In this document: positions 17,416-26,184 of the stretch, piece by piece
How the letters are laid out: each line of letters opens with the position of its first letter
Position numbering within the stretch: position 1 is the stretch's first letter
Assembly (NCBI RefSeq): GCF_025215155.1
Contig: NZ_JALHAM010000119.1
Length of the DNA: 64,000 nucleotides
Strand: one strand, 5' to 3'
Origin: Dryocola clanedunensis
GTDB lineage: Bacteria; Pseudomonadota; Gammaproteobacteria; Enterobacterales; Enterobacteriaceae
Program-made: the position numbers and the translations under genes
The notes under the pieces: generated by a model
The model's input: only the letters and a program-made list of their open reading frames with translations
What the model was told of the DNA's origin: nothing
Database searches by the model: none

Positions 17416-18336
17416 ATGTTGAAATTTATTCTACGTCGTTGTCTGGAAGCAATTCCGACACTCTTTATTCTTATCACGATCTCCTTCTTTATGATGCGTC
17501 TTGCGCCGGGCAGTCCTTTTACCAGTGAACGCGCGCTGCCGCCTGAAGTCATGGCGAACATTGAAGCGAAATATCATTTAAACGATCCCATCACCACCCA
17601 GTATTTCAGCTACCTGAAACAGCTGGCGCACGGTGATTTTGGACCGTCATTCAAATATAAAGATTATTCTGTTAACGATCTGGTGGCCGCGAGCTTCCCT
17701 GTCTCGGCTAAATTAGGTGCCGCTGCGTTTATCTTCGCCGTTGTGTTGGGCGTGCTGGCCGGGGTGATCGCCGCACTGAATCAAAATACCAAATGGGATT
17801 ACGCCGTGATGGGGATAGCCATGACGGGGGTCGTTATTCCCAGTTTCGTGGTCGCTCCGCTATTGGTATTGATATTCTCCATCACCTTCAGATGGTTACC
17901 TGGAGGAGGGTGGAACGGTGGCGCGGTGCAGTACATGATTCTGCCAATGGTGGCGCTGTCCCTGGCTTATATCGCCAGTATCGCGCGTATCACTCGTGGT
18001 TCAATGATTGAAGTGCTGCACTCTAACTTCATCCGCACCGCTCGCGCTAAGGGTTTACCGATGCGCCGCATTATCATTCGCCATGCGCTGAAACCCGCAT
18101 TGCTGCCCGTTCTCTCCTATCTTGGTCCGGCCTTTGTTGGCATCATCACCGGCTCCATGGTTATCGAAACTATCTATGGCCTGCCGGGTATTGGCCAGCT
18201 GTTCGTAAACGGAGCGCTGAACCGTGATTATTCACTGGTTCTTAGCCTGACCATCCTGGTCGGCGCGCTGACTATTCTCTTCAATGCGATTGTTGATGTG
18301 CTGTATGCCGTTATCGATCCGAAAATCCGTTACTAA
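17416..18336 (+). CDS. oppB: OppB, oligopeptide ABC transporter permease
   Basis: This is a membrane subunit of the Opp importer, 306 aa, same as E. coli. Six TM helices begin at the N-terminus (MLKFILRRCLEAIPTLFILI). The BPD_transp_1 EAA coupling loop is visible as RTARAKGLPMRRIIIRHALK, which contacts the ATPases OppD/OppF. It lies 88 nt after oppA. The short spacer contains the weak hairpin AGGCCTTGCTCC region that could reduce readthrough from oppA to the permease genes. Confidence 0.97.
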   Translation: MLKFILRRCLEAIPTLFILITISFFMMRLAPGSPFTSERALPPEVMANIEAKYHLNDPITTQYFSYLKQLAHGDFGPSFKYKDYSVNDLVAASFPVSAKLGAAAFIFAVVLGVLAGVIAALNQNTKWDYAVMGIAMTGVVIPSFVVAPLLVLIFSITFRWLPGGGWNGGAVQYMILPMVALSLAYIASIARITRGSMIEVLHSNFIRTARAKGLPMRRIIIRHALKPALLPVLSYLGPAFVGIITGSMVIETIYGLPGIGQLFVNGALNRDYSLVLSLTILVGALTILFNAIVDVLYAVIDPKIRY

Positions 18337-18350
18337 CGCTGGAGTTCGCC

Positions 18351-19259
18351 ATGATGTTGAGTAAGAAAAACAGCGAGGCGCTGGAAAACTTCAGTGAGCA
18401 GCTGGAAGTCGAAGGTCGCAGCCTGTGGCAGGATGCACGCCGTCGCTTTATGCATAACCGCGCTGCGGTTGCCAGTCTGATTGTGCTGGTACTGATTGCG
18501 CTCTTCGTTACTTTTGCACCTATGCTGTCGCAATTCTCCTATTTCGATACTGACTGGGGCATGATGTCTGCGGCCCCTGATATGGAATCTGCCCATTATT
18601 TCGGTACGGATTCTTCCGGTCGCGATCTGCTTGTTCGCGTGGCTATCGGTGGGCGGATATCGCTGATGGTGGGTGTCGCAGCGGCGCTTGTTGCGGTCGT
18701 CGTCGGGACTTTATATGGTTCGCTGGCGGGCTATCTGGGTGGCAAAACCGACTCGGTGATGATGCGCCTGCTGGAAATCCTTAACTCCTTTCCGTTCATG
18801 TTCTTTGTTATTTTGCTGGTGACCTTCTTCGGGCAGAACATTTTTCTGATCTTCGTTGCTATCGGGATGGTTTCGTGGCTGGACATGGCGCGTATCGTGC
18901 GTGGCCAGACGCTGAGCCTGAAACGTAAAGAATTCATCGAAGCCGCTCAGGTCGGTGGGGTTTCCACGGCAAATATCGTGGTTCGCCATATTGTGCCAAA
19001 CGTACTGGGCGTGGTGGTGGTTTACGCCTCGTTGCTGGTGCCTAGCATGATTCTCTTCGAATCCTTCCTGAGCTTCCTGGGTTTGGGTACGCAAGAACCG
19101 CTGAGCAGCTGGGGCGCACTGCTGAGTGACGGGGCCAACTCCATGGAAGTTTCTCCATGGCTGCTGATGTTCCCGGCAGGCTTTCTGGTCATCACTCTCT
19201 TCTGTTTCAACTTTATCGGCGATGGCCTGCGTGATGCCCTCGACCCGAAAGATCGTTAA
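18351..19259 (+). CDS. oppC: OppC, oligopeptide ABC transporter permease
   Basis: This is the second membrane subunit, 302 aa as in E. coli. It has an N-terminal cytoplasmic tail, a first TM at about 40-60 (AAVASLIVLVLIALFVTFAP), the periplasmic stretch HYFGTDSSGRDLLVRV typical of the OppC/DppC family, and the EAA loop EFIEAAQVGGVSTANIVVRH. It starts 14 nt after oppB with GGAG-type SD and is translationally close to oppD. Confidence 0.97.
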   Translation: MMLSKKNSEALENFSEQLEVEGRSLWQDARRRFMHNRAAVASLIVLVLIALFVTFAPMLSQFSYFDTDWGMMSAAPDMESAHYFGTDSSGRDLLVRVAIGGRISLMVGVAAALVAVVVGTLYGSLAGYLGGKTDSVMMRLLEILNSFPFMFFVILLVTFFGQNIFLIFVAIGMVSWLDMARIVRGQTLSLKRKEFIEAAQVGGVSTANIVVRHIVPNVLGVVVVYASLLVPSMILFESFLSFLGLGTQEPLSSWGALLSDGANSMEVSPWLLMFPAGFLVITLFCFNFIGDGLRDALDPKDR

Positions 19260-19270
19260 GGAGTGCCGCG

Positions 19271-20284
19271 ATGAGCACAATTGAAAATCCAGCGGTGGTC
19301 ACTCCACTGAACCAGACATCCGCGTTACTCGACGTGAAAGATCTGCGCGTCACTTTCAGTACGCCTGATGGTGATGTCACTGCGGTAAACGATCTGAACT
19401 TCAGCCTGAGTGCCGGTGAAACCCTCGGCATCGTGGGTGAATCCGGCTCGGGAAAATCCCAGACGGCATTTGCGCTGATGGGGCTGCTGGCCGCAAATGG
19501 ACGCATTGGCGGTTCTGCAAAATTCAACGGCAGTGAAATCCTCAACCTGCCGGAGAATCAGCTCAACCACCTGCGTGCAGAACAGATTTCGATGATTTTC
19601 CAGGATCCCATGACCTCCCTGAACCCTTATATGCGGGTGGGAGAACAGCTGATGGAAGTCCTGATGCTGCATAAAAACATGGGCAAGGCCGACGCATTTG
19701 AAGAGTCCGTGCGCATGCTGGACGCGGTAAAAATGCCGGAAGCGCGTAAGCGCATGCGCATGTATCCACATGAGTTTTCAGGGGGGATGCGCCAGCGCGT
19801 CATGATTGCCATGGCGCTGCTGTGCCGGCCAAAATTGCTGATTGCCGATGAACCGACGACCGCGCTGGATGTCACCGTTCAGGCGCAGATCATGACATTA
19901 CTTAACGACCTGAAACGCGAATTCAACACTGCGATCATCATGATTACCCACGATCTGGGCGTTGTGGCAGGCATCTGTGACAAGGTGCTGGTGATGTACG
20001 CAGGTCGTACGATGGAGTACGGTAAAGCGCGCGATGTCTTCTACGAGCCGGTTCATCCCTATTCCATCGGTTTGCTGAATGCGGTGCCGCGTCTGGATGC
20101 AGAAGGGGAGTCGCTGCTGACCATTCCAGGCAACCCACCGAACCTGCTGCGTTTGCCGAAAGGCTGCCCGTTCCAGCCGCGCTGCCCACATGCGATGGAA
20201 ATCTGTAATACCGCTCCGCCGCTGGAGCAGTTCGGTGAAGGTCGTCTGCGCGCCTGCTTTAAGCCAGTGGAGGAGTTGGTATGA
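19271..20284 (+). CDS. oppD: OppD, oligopeptide transporter ATPase
   Basis: This is an ABC ATPase of 337 aa. The Walker A motif is GESGSGKSQ (around residue 55), the Q-loop is in MIFQDPMTSLNP, the signature is FSGGMRQR and the Walker B is LLIADEPTTALD. The C-terminal oligopeptide-type extension has cysteines in LPKGCPFQPRCPHAMEIC that bind a 4Fe-4S cluster in related transporters. Its stop overlaps the oppF ATG (ATGA), so translation is coupled. Confidence 0.97.
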   Translation: MSTIENPAVVTPLNQTSALLDVKDLRVTFSTPDGDVTAVNDLNFSLSAGETLGIVGESGSGKSQTAFALMGLLAANGRIGGSAKFNGSEILNLPENQLNHLRAEQISMIFQDPMTSLNPYMRVGEQLMEVLMLHKNMGKADAFEESVRMLDAVKMPEARKRMRMYPHEFSGGMRQRVMIAMALLCRPKLLIADEPTTALDVTVQAQIMTLLNDLKREFNTAIIMITHDLGVVAGICDKVLVMYAGRTMEYGKARDVFYEPVHPYSIGLLNAVPRLDAEGESLLTIPGNPPNLLRLPKGCPFQPRCPHAMEICNTAPPLEQFGEGRLRACFKPVEELV

Positions 20285-21285
20285 ATGCCGTGACAGAAGA
20301 GAGAAAAGTCCTGCTGGAGATTGCCGATCTCAAAGTCCATTTCGACATTAAAGATGGCAAACAATGGTTCTGGCAGCCCTCGAAAACCCTGAAAGCCGTA
20401 GATGGCGTAACACTGCGCCTGTATGAAGGGGAGACGCTGGGCGTGGTTGGCGAGTCAGGCTGCGGCAAATCAACTTTTGCCCGCGCCATTATTGGCCTGG
20501 TTAAAGCGACGGATGGTCGCGTAGCCTGGCTGGGGAAAGATCTGCTGGGGATGAGCCCGGATGAATGGCGCGACGTGCGTAGTGACATCCAGATGATTTT
20601 CCAGGATCCGCTGGCCTCGCTGAACCCGCGTATGAACATCGGGGATATCATTGCTGAGCCACTGCGGACATATCATCCGAAGATGCCGCGTCAGGAAGTG
20701 CGTGACCGCGTGAAAGCGATGATGATGAAGGTTGGCCTGCTACCAAATCTGGTCAACCGCTATCCTCATGAGTTCTCTGGTGGTCAGTGTCAGCGTATCG
20801 GTATTGCCCGCGCCCTCATCCTTGAGCCAAAACTGATTATCTGCGACGAACCTGTTTCGGCGCTGGACGTGTCGATTCAGGCTCAGGTGGTCAACCTGTT
20901 GCAGAAACTCCAGCGCGAGATGGGGCTGTCGTTGATTTTCATCGCCCACGATCTGGCGGTGGTAAAACACATTTCTGACCGCGTGCTGGTGATGTATCTG
21001 GGTCACGCGGTGGAGCTGGGAACATACGATGAGGTTTACCATAACCCGCTGCATCCTTACACCAAAGCGCTGATGTCGGCAGTGCCGGTTCCCGATCCGG
21101 ATCTGGAAAAAAACAAAGTTATCCAGCTGCTGGAAGGGGAATTGCCGTCGCCAATTAATCCTCCGTCGGGCTGCGTATTCCGCACCCGTTGCCCTATCGC
21201 CGGGCCGGAATGTGCTAAAACCCGCCCGGTGCTGGAGGGCAGTTTCAAACATGCGGTATCGTGCCTGAAGGTTGATCCACTTTAA
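20281..21285 (+). CDS. oppF: OppF, oligopeptide transporter ATPase
   Basis: This is the partner ATPase of OppD, 334 aa. Walker A is GESGCGKST, Q-loop MIFQDPLASLNP, signature FSGGQCQR and Walker B LIICDEPVSALD. The C-terminal cysteine region GCVFRTRCPIAGPEC matches the OppD extension. It is the last gene of the operon and is followed by three successive hairpins, two of which flank a repeat element. Confidence 0.97.
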   Translation: MNAVTEERKVLLEIADLKVHFDIKDGKQWFWQPSKTLKAVDGVTLRLYEGETLGVVGESGCGKSTFARAIIGLVKATDGRVAWLGKDLLGMSPDEWRDVRSDIQMIFQDPLASLNPRMNIGDIIAEPLRTYHPKMPRQEVRDRVKAMMMKVGLLPNLVNRYPHEFSGGQCQRIGIARALILEPKLIICDEPVSALDVSIQAQVVNLLQKLQREMGLSLIFIAHDLAVVKHISDRVLVMYLGHAVELGTYDEVYHNPLHPYTKALMSAVPVPDPDLEKNKVIQLLEGELPSPINPPSGCVFRTRCPIAGPECAKTRPVLEGSFKHAVSCLKVDPL

Positions 21286-21292
21286 TCGTGAA

Positions 21293-21315
21293 AAGCTGGC
21301 GGGATGCCAGCTCTT
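21293..21315 (+). terminator. Hairpin directly after oppF
   Basis: AGCTGGC-GGGAT-GCCAGCT, followed by CTTCC, is the first of three related hairpins. The other two (21403-21423 and 21567-21587) share the core GCTGGC/GCCAGC and flank the repeat element. The T tract is weak, so this copy may attenuate rather than terminate. Confidence 0.6.
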
Positions 21316-21426
21316 CCGGTCTGAGCAGGCAATAATTTATTTTTGACCATATTCTTCGCATTCTAAGGCTGTAAGAACTGAGGCGTTTATCTGTAATATG
21401 AGGGGCTGGCATGACGCCAGCCCTTA

Positions 21427-21564
21427 GATTGCTGACAAAAAAGGAAAAGCGTGGTTTTTCCTTCTTTGTAGTCAGCAGGCGAAAATCAATGAATTGATTT
21501 TCCTTGTTATTTATTCGGTGAGATCCTGGCGAAATTCATTCGCTTTAGGTTTGTCATCAGTCTG
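21427..21564 (+). repeat. Terminator-flanked palindromic MITE-like element, copy 1
   Basis: A 138-bp copy runs from GATTGCTGAC to CATCAGTCTG. The two ends form ~13-bp imperfect inverted repeats (GATTGCTGACAAA against the complement of TTTGTCATCAGTC). Inside are a long A/G-T/C hairpin (AAGGAAAAGCGTGG region) and the 22-bp palindrome built on GAAAATCAAT/ATTGATTTTC. It is flanked by two copies of the same terminator hairpin: GGGCTGGC-ATGAC-GCCAGCCC (21403-21423) and GGGCTGGC-TTGAT-GCCAGCCC plus T tract (21567-21591). The gene on each side (oppF, channel) reads in the + direction. Confidence 0.9.
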
Positions 21565-21613
21565 GGGGGCTGGCTTGATGCCAGCCCTTTTCGTTTGCGA
21601 GGTCATTAAATCC

Positions 21614-22447
21614 GTGTTAATCCGAACCATCCGCCAGCGGCTCTACCATCTTCTGTTCGATCAAAGAACCCGCTCAGGCCGCCGTTTTGAGGTACTTTGC
21701 GGCGGTCTGGCATTACTCAGCGTGGTTGCCGTATTTGTCGAATCAGGGCTGGGGACGCAATATCATCTGACCTACGAGCAATGGCACTCTTTTGTTTTCC
21801 TGGAGATTGGGTTCACGGTGATTTTCACGGTGGAATATTTGCTGAGGGTATTTTCCTGGCCCAATCCTGCGAAATACGTGTTCAGCTTCTGGGGCATTAT
21901 CGATCTGGCGACGATTCTGCCGCTCTATGTTTTGCTACTGTGGCCCGAGATCGGTGTTAATTACGAATATGCCTGGCGCACAATGCGCGCGGTACGCGTG
22001 TTTCGTATTCTCAAACTCTTACGCTATATGCCAGCCCTGCATTCTCTGTGGCAGTCAATTATCAACGCGCGGCACCAGCTAATTCTGTTTTATGCTTTTA
22101 TTTCGATTGTCATGATCGTGGCAGGGGGGCTGATGTACGGCATTGAAGGGCCCCCCAATGGATTTACGACGTTAGGAACGTCGGTTTACTGGGCTGTCGT
22201 GACGGTAACGACGGTTGGCTACGGAGACATTACGCCGCATACCGGGGCGGGGCGAATGGTTGCTTCAATCTTGATTCTGATTGGCTACTCGGTCATTGCT
22301 ATTCCAACGGGGATCATTACCGCCCATATGACGACAGAATTTCAGAAGCAGCGCAAGGCGCGCGAATGTCCAAAATGTCACCGGGGTAATCACGATGCGG
22401 AAGCGCGTTACTGTCTGACATGCGGCAGTAGGCTGCCAAAATCGTAG
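21614..22447 (+). CDS. Voltage-gated-type potassium channel / ion transporter with C-terminal zinc ribbon
   Basis: The GTG start at 21614 follows GAGGT at 21599-21603 and gives 277 aa. An upstream in-frame TTG lies inside the repeat element and is rejected. Six TM segments are predicted by eye. An S4-like segment has regularly spaced arginines (RTMRAVRVFRILKLLRY), and a pore loop carries the K+ selectivity filter TVTTVGYGDITP. Instead of the RCK domain of E. coli Kch (417 aa), the C-terminus ends in a four-cysteine zinc ribbon, CPKCHRGNHDAEARYCLTCG. It occupies a position close to that of kch in E. coli but is a different architecture, so no symbol is given. Confidence 0.85.
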   Translation: MLIRTIRQRLYHLLFDQRTRSGRRFEVLCGGLALLSVVAVFVESGLGTQYHLTYEQWHSFVFLEIGFTVIFTVEYLLRVFSWPNPAKYVFSFWGIIDLATILPLYVLLLWPEIGVNYEYAWRTMRAVRVFRILKLLRYMPALHSLWQSIINARHQLILFYAFISIVMIVAGGLMYGIEGPPNGFTTLGTSVYWAVVTVTTVGYGDITPHTGAGRMVASILILIGYSVIAIPTGIITAHMTTEFQKQRKARECPKCHRGNHDAEARYCLTCGSRLPKS

Positions 22448-22451
22448 TAGC

Positions 22452-22474
22452 GTGGGTGGATAACGTCATCCACC
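22452..22474. terminator. Hairpin after the channel gene (REP-like arms)
   Basis: GGGTGGATAA..CATCCACCC forms a strong hairpin 5 nt after the channel stop, without a clear T tract. The arms match palindromes at about 1553-1578 and 44600-44625. It could act as a terminator or simply be a REP-family unit. Confidence 0.5.
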
Positions 22475-22524
22475 CATTCTGGAAAGCTGCGGATAGCGTT
22501 TTTGCTGTCCGCAGATAAAAGCGG

Positions 22525-22854
22525 TTACTCGCGCCAGAGGATATGGCAGAGCTTATGGTCTTTTTCGCGGCACAGTAAAACGCGCGCGAAAATATCATTT
22601 AGCTCGCCGCCGTCGGTGTCTGCAAGACCAATCACGACCTCAGCAAAGAAGTCGGGGTTGAGATCGAAATCGACATGTTCCTGCCAGTCTTCCGCCGGGT
22701 CGAACAGCTCGGCACCGCCGCGCTCTTCAAACTGCAGGTTGAATAAAATGACATCTGCCGGATCGAGATTATCTACCGCCAGTTCAAGAAAGATGTCGTA
22801 GGCCTGTTCCAGGGTTTCGTCTTCGGTCAGGCGGTTATTCAGGTCCATTTCCAT
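22525..22854 (-). CDS. yciU: YciU, putative double-stranded DNA mimic (DUF440)
   Basis: This is a 109-aa, very acidic protein from the MEMDLNNRLTEDETLEQAYD start, matching E. coli YciU in length. A 113-aa start four codons upstream is also possible. DUF440 proteins are described as dsDNA mimics by their surface charge (Haemophilus HI1450). It is read 37 nt after clsA on the same strand, so it is probably cotranscribed with it. Confidence 0.93.
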   Translation of the reverse strand: MEMDLNNRLTEDETLEQAYDIFLELAVDNLDPADVILFNLQFEERGGAELFDPAEDWQEHVDFDLNPDFFAEVVIGLADTDGGELNDIFARVLLCREKDHKLCHILWRE

Positions 22855-22891
22855 TTTTACATCCACTTATCGAGAGCTGATGCGCCACGTT

Positions 22892-24352
22892 TTACAGCAA
22901 CGGGCTAAAGAAGTAAAACAGTCGCTCAACCACGCGCTGCCACAGAGGACGCTTAAGCCACAGCTGGGCATCCACAAGCCGTGAACGGGAAATATAATCG
23001 TCCTGCACGGCCGCCAGATCGCTGGCAAAACCGGCGTCATCGATAACCATAGTTATCTCAAAATTGAGCCACAGGCTGCGCATATCCAGGTTTACCGTGC
23101 CGACGAGGCTAAGCTGCCCGTCAACAAGCACGCTTTTCGTGTGCAACAGACCGCCTTCAAATTGATAAATCTTCACGCCCGCAGCAAGCAGCTCTGTGAA
23201 GAAGGCGCGACTTGCCCAGCCCACCAGCAGCGAGTCATTGTGACGCGGTACGATAATACTGACATCAACACCCCGCTGGGCGGCAGTACAAATGGCATGT
23301 AGAAGGTCGTCGCTGGGGACGAAGTAGGGCGTGGTCATGATGAGGTATTCGCGAGCCGCGTATACCGATGTCAGCAGCGCCTGATGGATAAGATCCTCCG
23401 GGAAGCCGGGGCCAGAGGCAATCGTATGGATGGTATGGCCGCTGGCCTCTTCAAAAGGCATGATATTGACGTCAGGCGGTGGTGGAAGAATACGTTTGCC
23501 GGTTTCGATTTCCCAGTCGCATGAGTAAACGATCCCCATAGCTGTAGCCACCGGGCCTTCCATACGCGCCATAAGATCAACCCACTGTCCGACGCCCGCT
23601 TCCTGTTTGAAGAAACGCGGGTCAACCAGATTCATGCTGCCGGTATAGGCGATATAGTTATCGATCATCACCATTTTGCGATGCTGGCGCAAATCCATGC
23701 GGCGCAGGAACACACGCATCAGATTAACTTTTAGCGCCTCGACCACTTCAACGCCCGCGTTGCGCATCATATTTGCCCACGGGCTGCGGAAGAAGGTCAC
23801 GCTGCCAGCGGAGTCGAGCATCAGCCGACAATGAATACCACGGCGTGCCGCGGCCATTAGCGACTCGGCCACCTGATCCGCCATGCCACCTGGATGCCAG
23901 ATATAAAACACCATCTCGATGTTGTGGCGTGCGAGCTGGATATCGCGAATTAAGGCCTGCATGGTTTCATCTGAGCTGGTCAACAGCTGCAATTGATTCC
24001 CCTTAACGCCCGCAATCCCCTGACGCCGTTCGCACAGCTGAAACAGTGAAGTCGCCACTTCGCTATTTTCTTCGGCAAAGATGTGCTTATAGCTTTTAAG
24101 GTCGGTCATCCATTTGGCGGTGGAGGGCCACATGGCGCGTGCGCGTTCAGCCCGGCGCTTGCCAAGATGGAGTTCACCGAATGAGAGGTAGGCGATAATA
24201 CCGACCAGCGGAAGAATATAGATGATGAGTAGCCAGGCCATGGCGGAAGGCACGGCCCGACGCTTCATTAAAATACGTAACGTAACCCCGGCAATTAATA
24301 ACCAGTAGCCTAAAATGACCAGCCAACTAACCACCGTGTAGAAGGTTGTCAT
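22892..24352 (-). CDS. clsA: ClsA, cardiolipin synthase A
   Basis: ClsA condenses two phosphatidylglycerol molecules to cardiolipin plus glycerol in the inner membrane. The protein is 486 aa, equal to E. coli. Two N-terminal TM helices (FYTVVSWLVILGYWLLIAGV and the following AMAWLLIIYILPLVGIIAYL) are followed by two phospholipase D HKD motifs: HRKMVMIDNYIAYTGSMN (about 224) and HTKSVLVDGQLSLVGTVN (about 404). It is the first gene of a clsA-yciU unit. Confidence 0.97.
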   Translation of the reverse strand: MTTFYTVVSWLVILGYWLLIAGVTLRILMKRRAVPSAMAWLLIIYILPLVGIIAYLSFGELHLGKRRAERARAMWPSTAKWMTDLKSYKHIFAEENSEVATSLFQLCERRQGIAGVKGNQLQLLTSSDETMQALIRDIQLARHNIEMVFYIWHPGGMADQVAESLMAAARRGIHCRLMLDSAGSVTFFRSPWANMMRNAGVEVVEALKVNLMRVFLRRMDLRQHRKMVMIDNYIAYTGSMNLVDPRFFKQEAGVGQWVDLMARMEGPVATAMGIVYSCDWEIETGKRILPPPPDVNIMPFEEASGHTIHTIASGPGFPEDLIHQALLTSVYAAREYLIMTTPYFVPSDDLLHAICTAAQRGVDVSIIVPRHNDSLLVGWASRAFFTELLAAGVKIYQFEGGLLHTKSVLVDGQLSLVGTVNLDMRSLWLNFEITMVIDDAGFASDLAAVQDDYISRSRLVDAQLWLKRPLWQRVVERLFYFFSPLL

Positions 24353-24496
24353 ACCCTAAAAATCCTTTTGAAATCGTATGTTTTCGAGTTTACGCACAAC
24401 GGCTGCCCGTTAACACTAAAAGTACACTGAAAACGGCTGGTTTGCCGGGAAGAAGGATCTATAATGGCCCGTCTGAAATAAAGAAGAGTCGTAAAG

Positions 24497-24676
24497 ATGA
24501 GGCGTAGCAGAAATGAGGTCGGTCGCTGGCGAATGCAGCGACAGGCTCAACGGCGCAAGGCGCGCTGGCTGGAAGGTCAGTCACGCCGTAACATGCGCAT
24601 CCACGCCATCAGAAAGTGCCATGTCAATAAACAGCGCAACTCGCTGCTGTTTGCCATTCACGATCAGTGGGCGTAA
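24497..24676 (+). CDS. yciY: YciY, small basic protein
   Basis: This 59-codon ORF starts MRRSRNEVGRWRMQRQAQRR and contains WLEGQSRRNMRIHAIRK. It aligns along its length with E. coli YciY (57 aa) and has the same neighbour, clsA, read divergently. It is strongly arginine rich with no TM segment. Function is unknown. It is followed by the hairpin GGGCACC-GTTAGC-GGTGCCC (24683-24702). Confidence 0.88.
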   Translation: MRRSRNEVGRWRMQRQAQRRKARWLEGQSRRNMRIHAIRKCHVNKQRNSLLFAIHDQWA

Positions 24677-24682
24677 AGAAGC

Positions 24683-24712
24683 GGGCACCGTTAGCGGTGC
24701 CCAAAATCTTTC
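24683..24712 (+). terminator. Probable terminator of yciY
   Basis: GGGCACC/GGTGCCC hairpin 6 nt after the yciY stop. The following AAAATCTTTC is a poor T tract, so efficiency is uncertain. Confidence 0.55.
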
Positions 24713-24891
24713 TGAAGCCTGTTTAGTTGGCCTTCCCGTTAGTCATCTCCCCCAGCCCCCCAAAAAAAACATAAAACCCAGTCGCTTCCCGTTCAGTCGC
24801 GGAATTTGAATAATGAGCATTAACTGCTAGTTTTAATTTGAAGCGCAGAGGATTTCCCCTCCATTTTTTTGGCAGCAAGGGATAAATAATT

Positions 24892-25419
24892 ATGATATCG
24901 ATATTCAGCACAACTAAGCAGGCCAGCCGAAATTATGCCGTTGCGCTGTGGGCCGGCTTTCTGGGTGGTAACTTATCCAGCTTCGTGAAGTGGGGGACTG
25001 AGAATCCCATGCCTCCGCGAACGCCCGATCGCGCTATTCCGCCTGCGGAGATGCTCCAGGATCTGGGGTTTAAAGTTAACGAGATGGTCTACCAGTACTC
25101 CGGACACATTGTGAACTGGGGTGTGGCTGGTGTTCACCACCTGTTCTCCATTTTATTCGCCATGTTTTACTGTCTGGTCGCTGAGGTTTTCCCGGCCATT
25201 AAACTGTGGCAGGGGGCAGCCTTTGCCATCCTGGTGACCATTGGTTTCCACGGCGTGTTCCTGCCAGTATTTCACTGGGCGCCACCGCTGTGGCAGCTTC
25301 CTTTCGACGAATTGTTGTCCGAAACGCTCGGACATATTCTCTGGATGTGGGCAATTGAAGTGGTAAGACGGGATATCCGCAACCGTATTACTAAGAAACC
25401 CGATCCCGAGTTTCAATGA
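24892..25419 (+). CDS. YagU family (DUF1440) inner membrane protein
   Basis: This is a 175-aa membrane protein with an SD-like AAGGGAT 10 nt before ATG 24892. It aligns with E. coli YagU (204 aa): SSFVKWGTENPMPPRTP near the N-terminus, GHIVNWGVAGVHHLFSILFA, AEVFPAIKLWQG and the C-terminal GHILWMWAIEVVRRDIRNRI. It lacks the ~30-residue insertion that E. coli YagU has around residue 50. YagU has been linked to acid resistance in E. coli. The role here is not known. It is convergent with yciI, with a duplicated terminator and repeat element between them. Confidence 0.85.
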   Translation: MISIFSTTKQASRNYAVALWAGFLGGNLSSFVKWGTENPMPPRTPDRAIPPAEMLQDLGFKVNEMVYQYSGHIVNWGVAGVHHLFSILFAMFYCLVAEVFPAIKLWQGAAFAILVTIGFHGVFLPVFHWAPPLWQLPFDELLSETLGHILWMWAIEVVRRDIRNRITKKPDPEFQ

Positions 25420-25475
25420 AAACGGTATAGTCTCGGTATTATGTATAAGGGCACTTCAAAATGAAGTGCCCTTTA

Positions 25476-25614
25476 GATTGCTGACAAAGAAGGAAAAAGC
25501 GTGGTTTTTCCTTCTTTGTGATAAGCAGGCGAAAATCAATGAGTTGATTTTCCTTGTTATTTATTCGGTGAGATCTTTGCGAAACGCATTCGCTTTGGGT
25601 TTGTCATCAGTCTG
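25476..25614 (+). repeat. Terminator-flanked palindromic MITE-like element, copy 2 (best-preserved flanks)
   Basis: This 139-bp copy has a perfect 15-bp-arm hairpin at 25484-25519 (ACAAAGAAGGAAAAA, loop GCGTGG, then the complement), a palindrome GAAAATCAAT-GA(G)-TTGATTTTC at about 25531-25552, and GCGAA-ACGCA-TTCGC near the right end. It is flanked by two identical 29-nt direct repeats (25447-25475 and 25615-25643), each a whole terminator: GGGCACTTC-AAAAT-GAAGTGCCC with flanking AA and TTTA. The exact duplication suggests this is the youngest insertion of the five. Confidence 0.93.
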
Positions 25615-25675
25615 AAGGGCACTTCAAAATGAAGTGCCCTTTATCGTTGCGTCAATATATAACGCTTTGAAACAG

Positions 25676-25972
25676 TTAGAAGACTTGCTTGTAGGGTTTT
25701 ACCGCAACCTGTTTGTACACGCCCGCAGCAATATAGGGATCTGCCTCTGCCCACGCCTGGGCTGCTTCCAGAGAGTTGAATTCTGCAATAACTGTGGAGC
25801 CGGTGAAACCAGCGGCCCCCGGATCGTTGCTGTCAACGGCGGGCATTGGCCCGGCAGTCAGCAAGCGACCTTCATCACGTAATAGTTGTAAACGCGCCAG
25901 GTGAGCAGGGCGCACGGCCTGGCGCTTTTCCAGCGAGTCGGCATTATCTTCTGCATAGATGACATACAGCAC
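25676..25972 (-). CDS. yciI: YciI family protein
   Basis: This is a 98-aa protein of the YciI/ferredoxin-like alpha-beta barrel family, equal in length to E. coli YciI: MLYVIYAEDNADSLEKRQAV, the conserved His in RPAHLARLQLL, and the conserved FNSLEAAQAWAEADPYIAAG. The family has a putative His-Asp catalytic site, and some members are hydrolases or dehydrochlorinases. The E. coli role is unknown. It is read away from tonB and convergent with the YagU-like gene. Confidence 0.95.
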   Translation of the reverse strand: MLYVIYAEDNADSLEKRQAVRPAHLARLQLLRDEGRLLTAGPMPAVDSNDPGAAGFTGSTVIAEFNSLEAAQAWAEADPYIAAGVYKQVAVKPYKQVF

Positions 25973-26127
25973 GGGCAGAACTCCTTATGATTGGGGATGT
26001 AAAACACCGTAAGTGATTGGCGTCCGGACTGCAATTGAAACATAAACAGGATGTTAAATCTCTGACACAGATGCGCGAATTTACCGCGATCGGCCAGAAA
26101 AAGTGGCGCTCAGGACAATGCGTTATT

Positions 26128-26146
26128 GAATATGATTGCTATTTGC
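26128..26146 (+). promoter_or_regulatory. Possible Fur box upstream of tonB
   Basis: GAATATGATTGCTATTTGC matches 11 of 19 positions of the GATAATGATAATCATTATC consensus and lies 39 nt before the tonB ATG. tonB is Fur-repressed in E. coli. The match is moderate. Confidence 0.5.
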
Positions 26147-26184
26147 ATTTAAAATTACCGTCTGTTTAAGACATCGAAGATATT

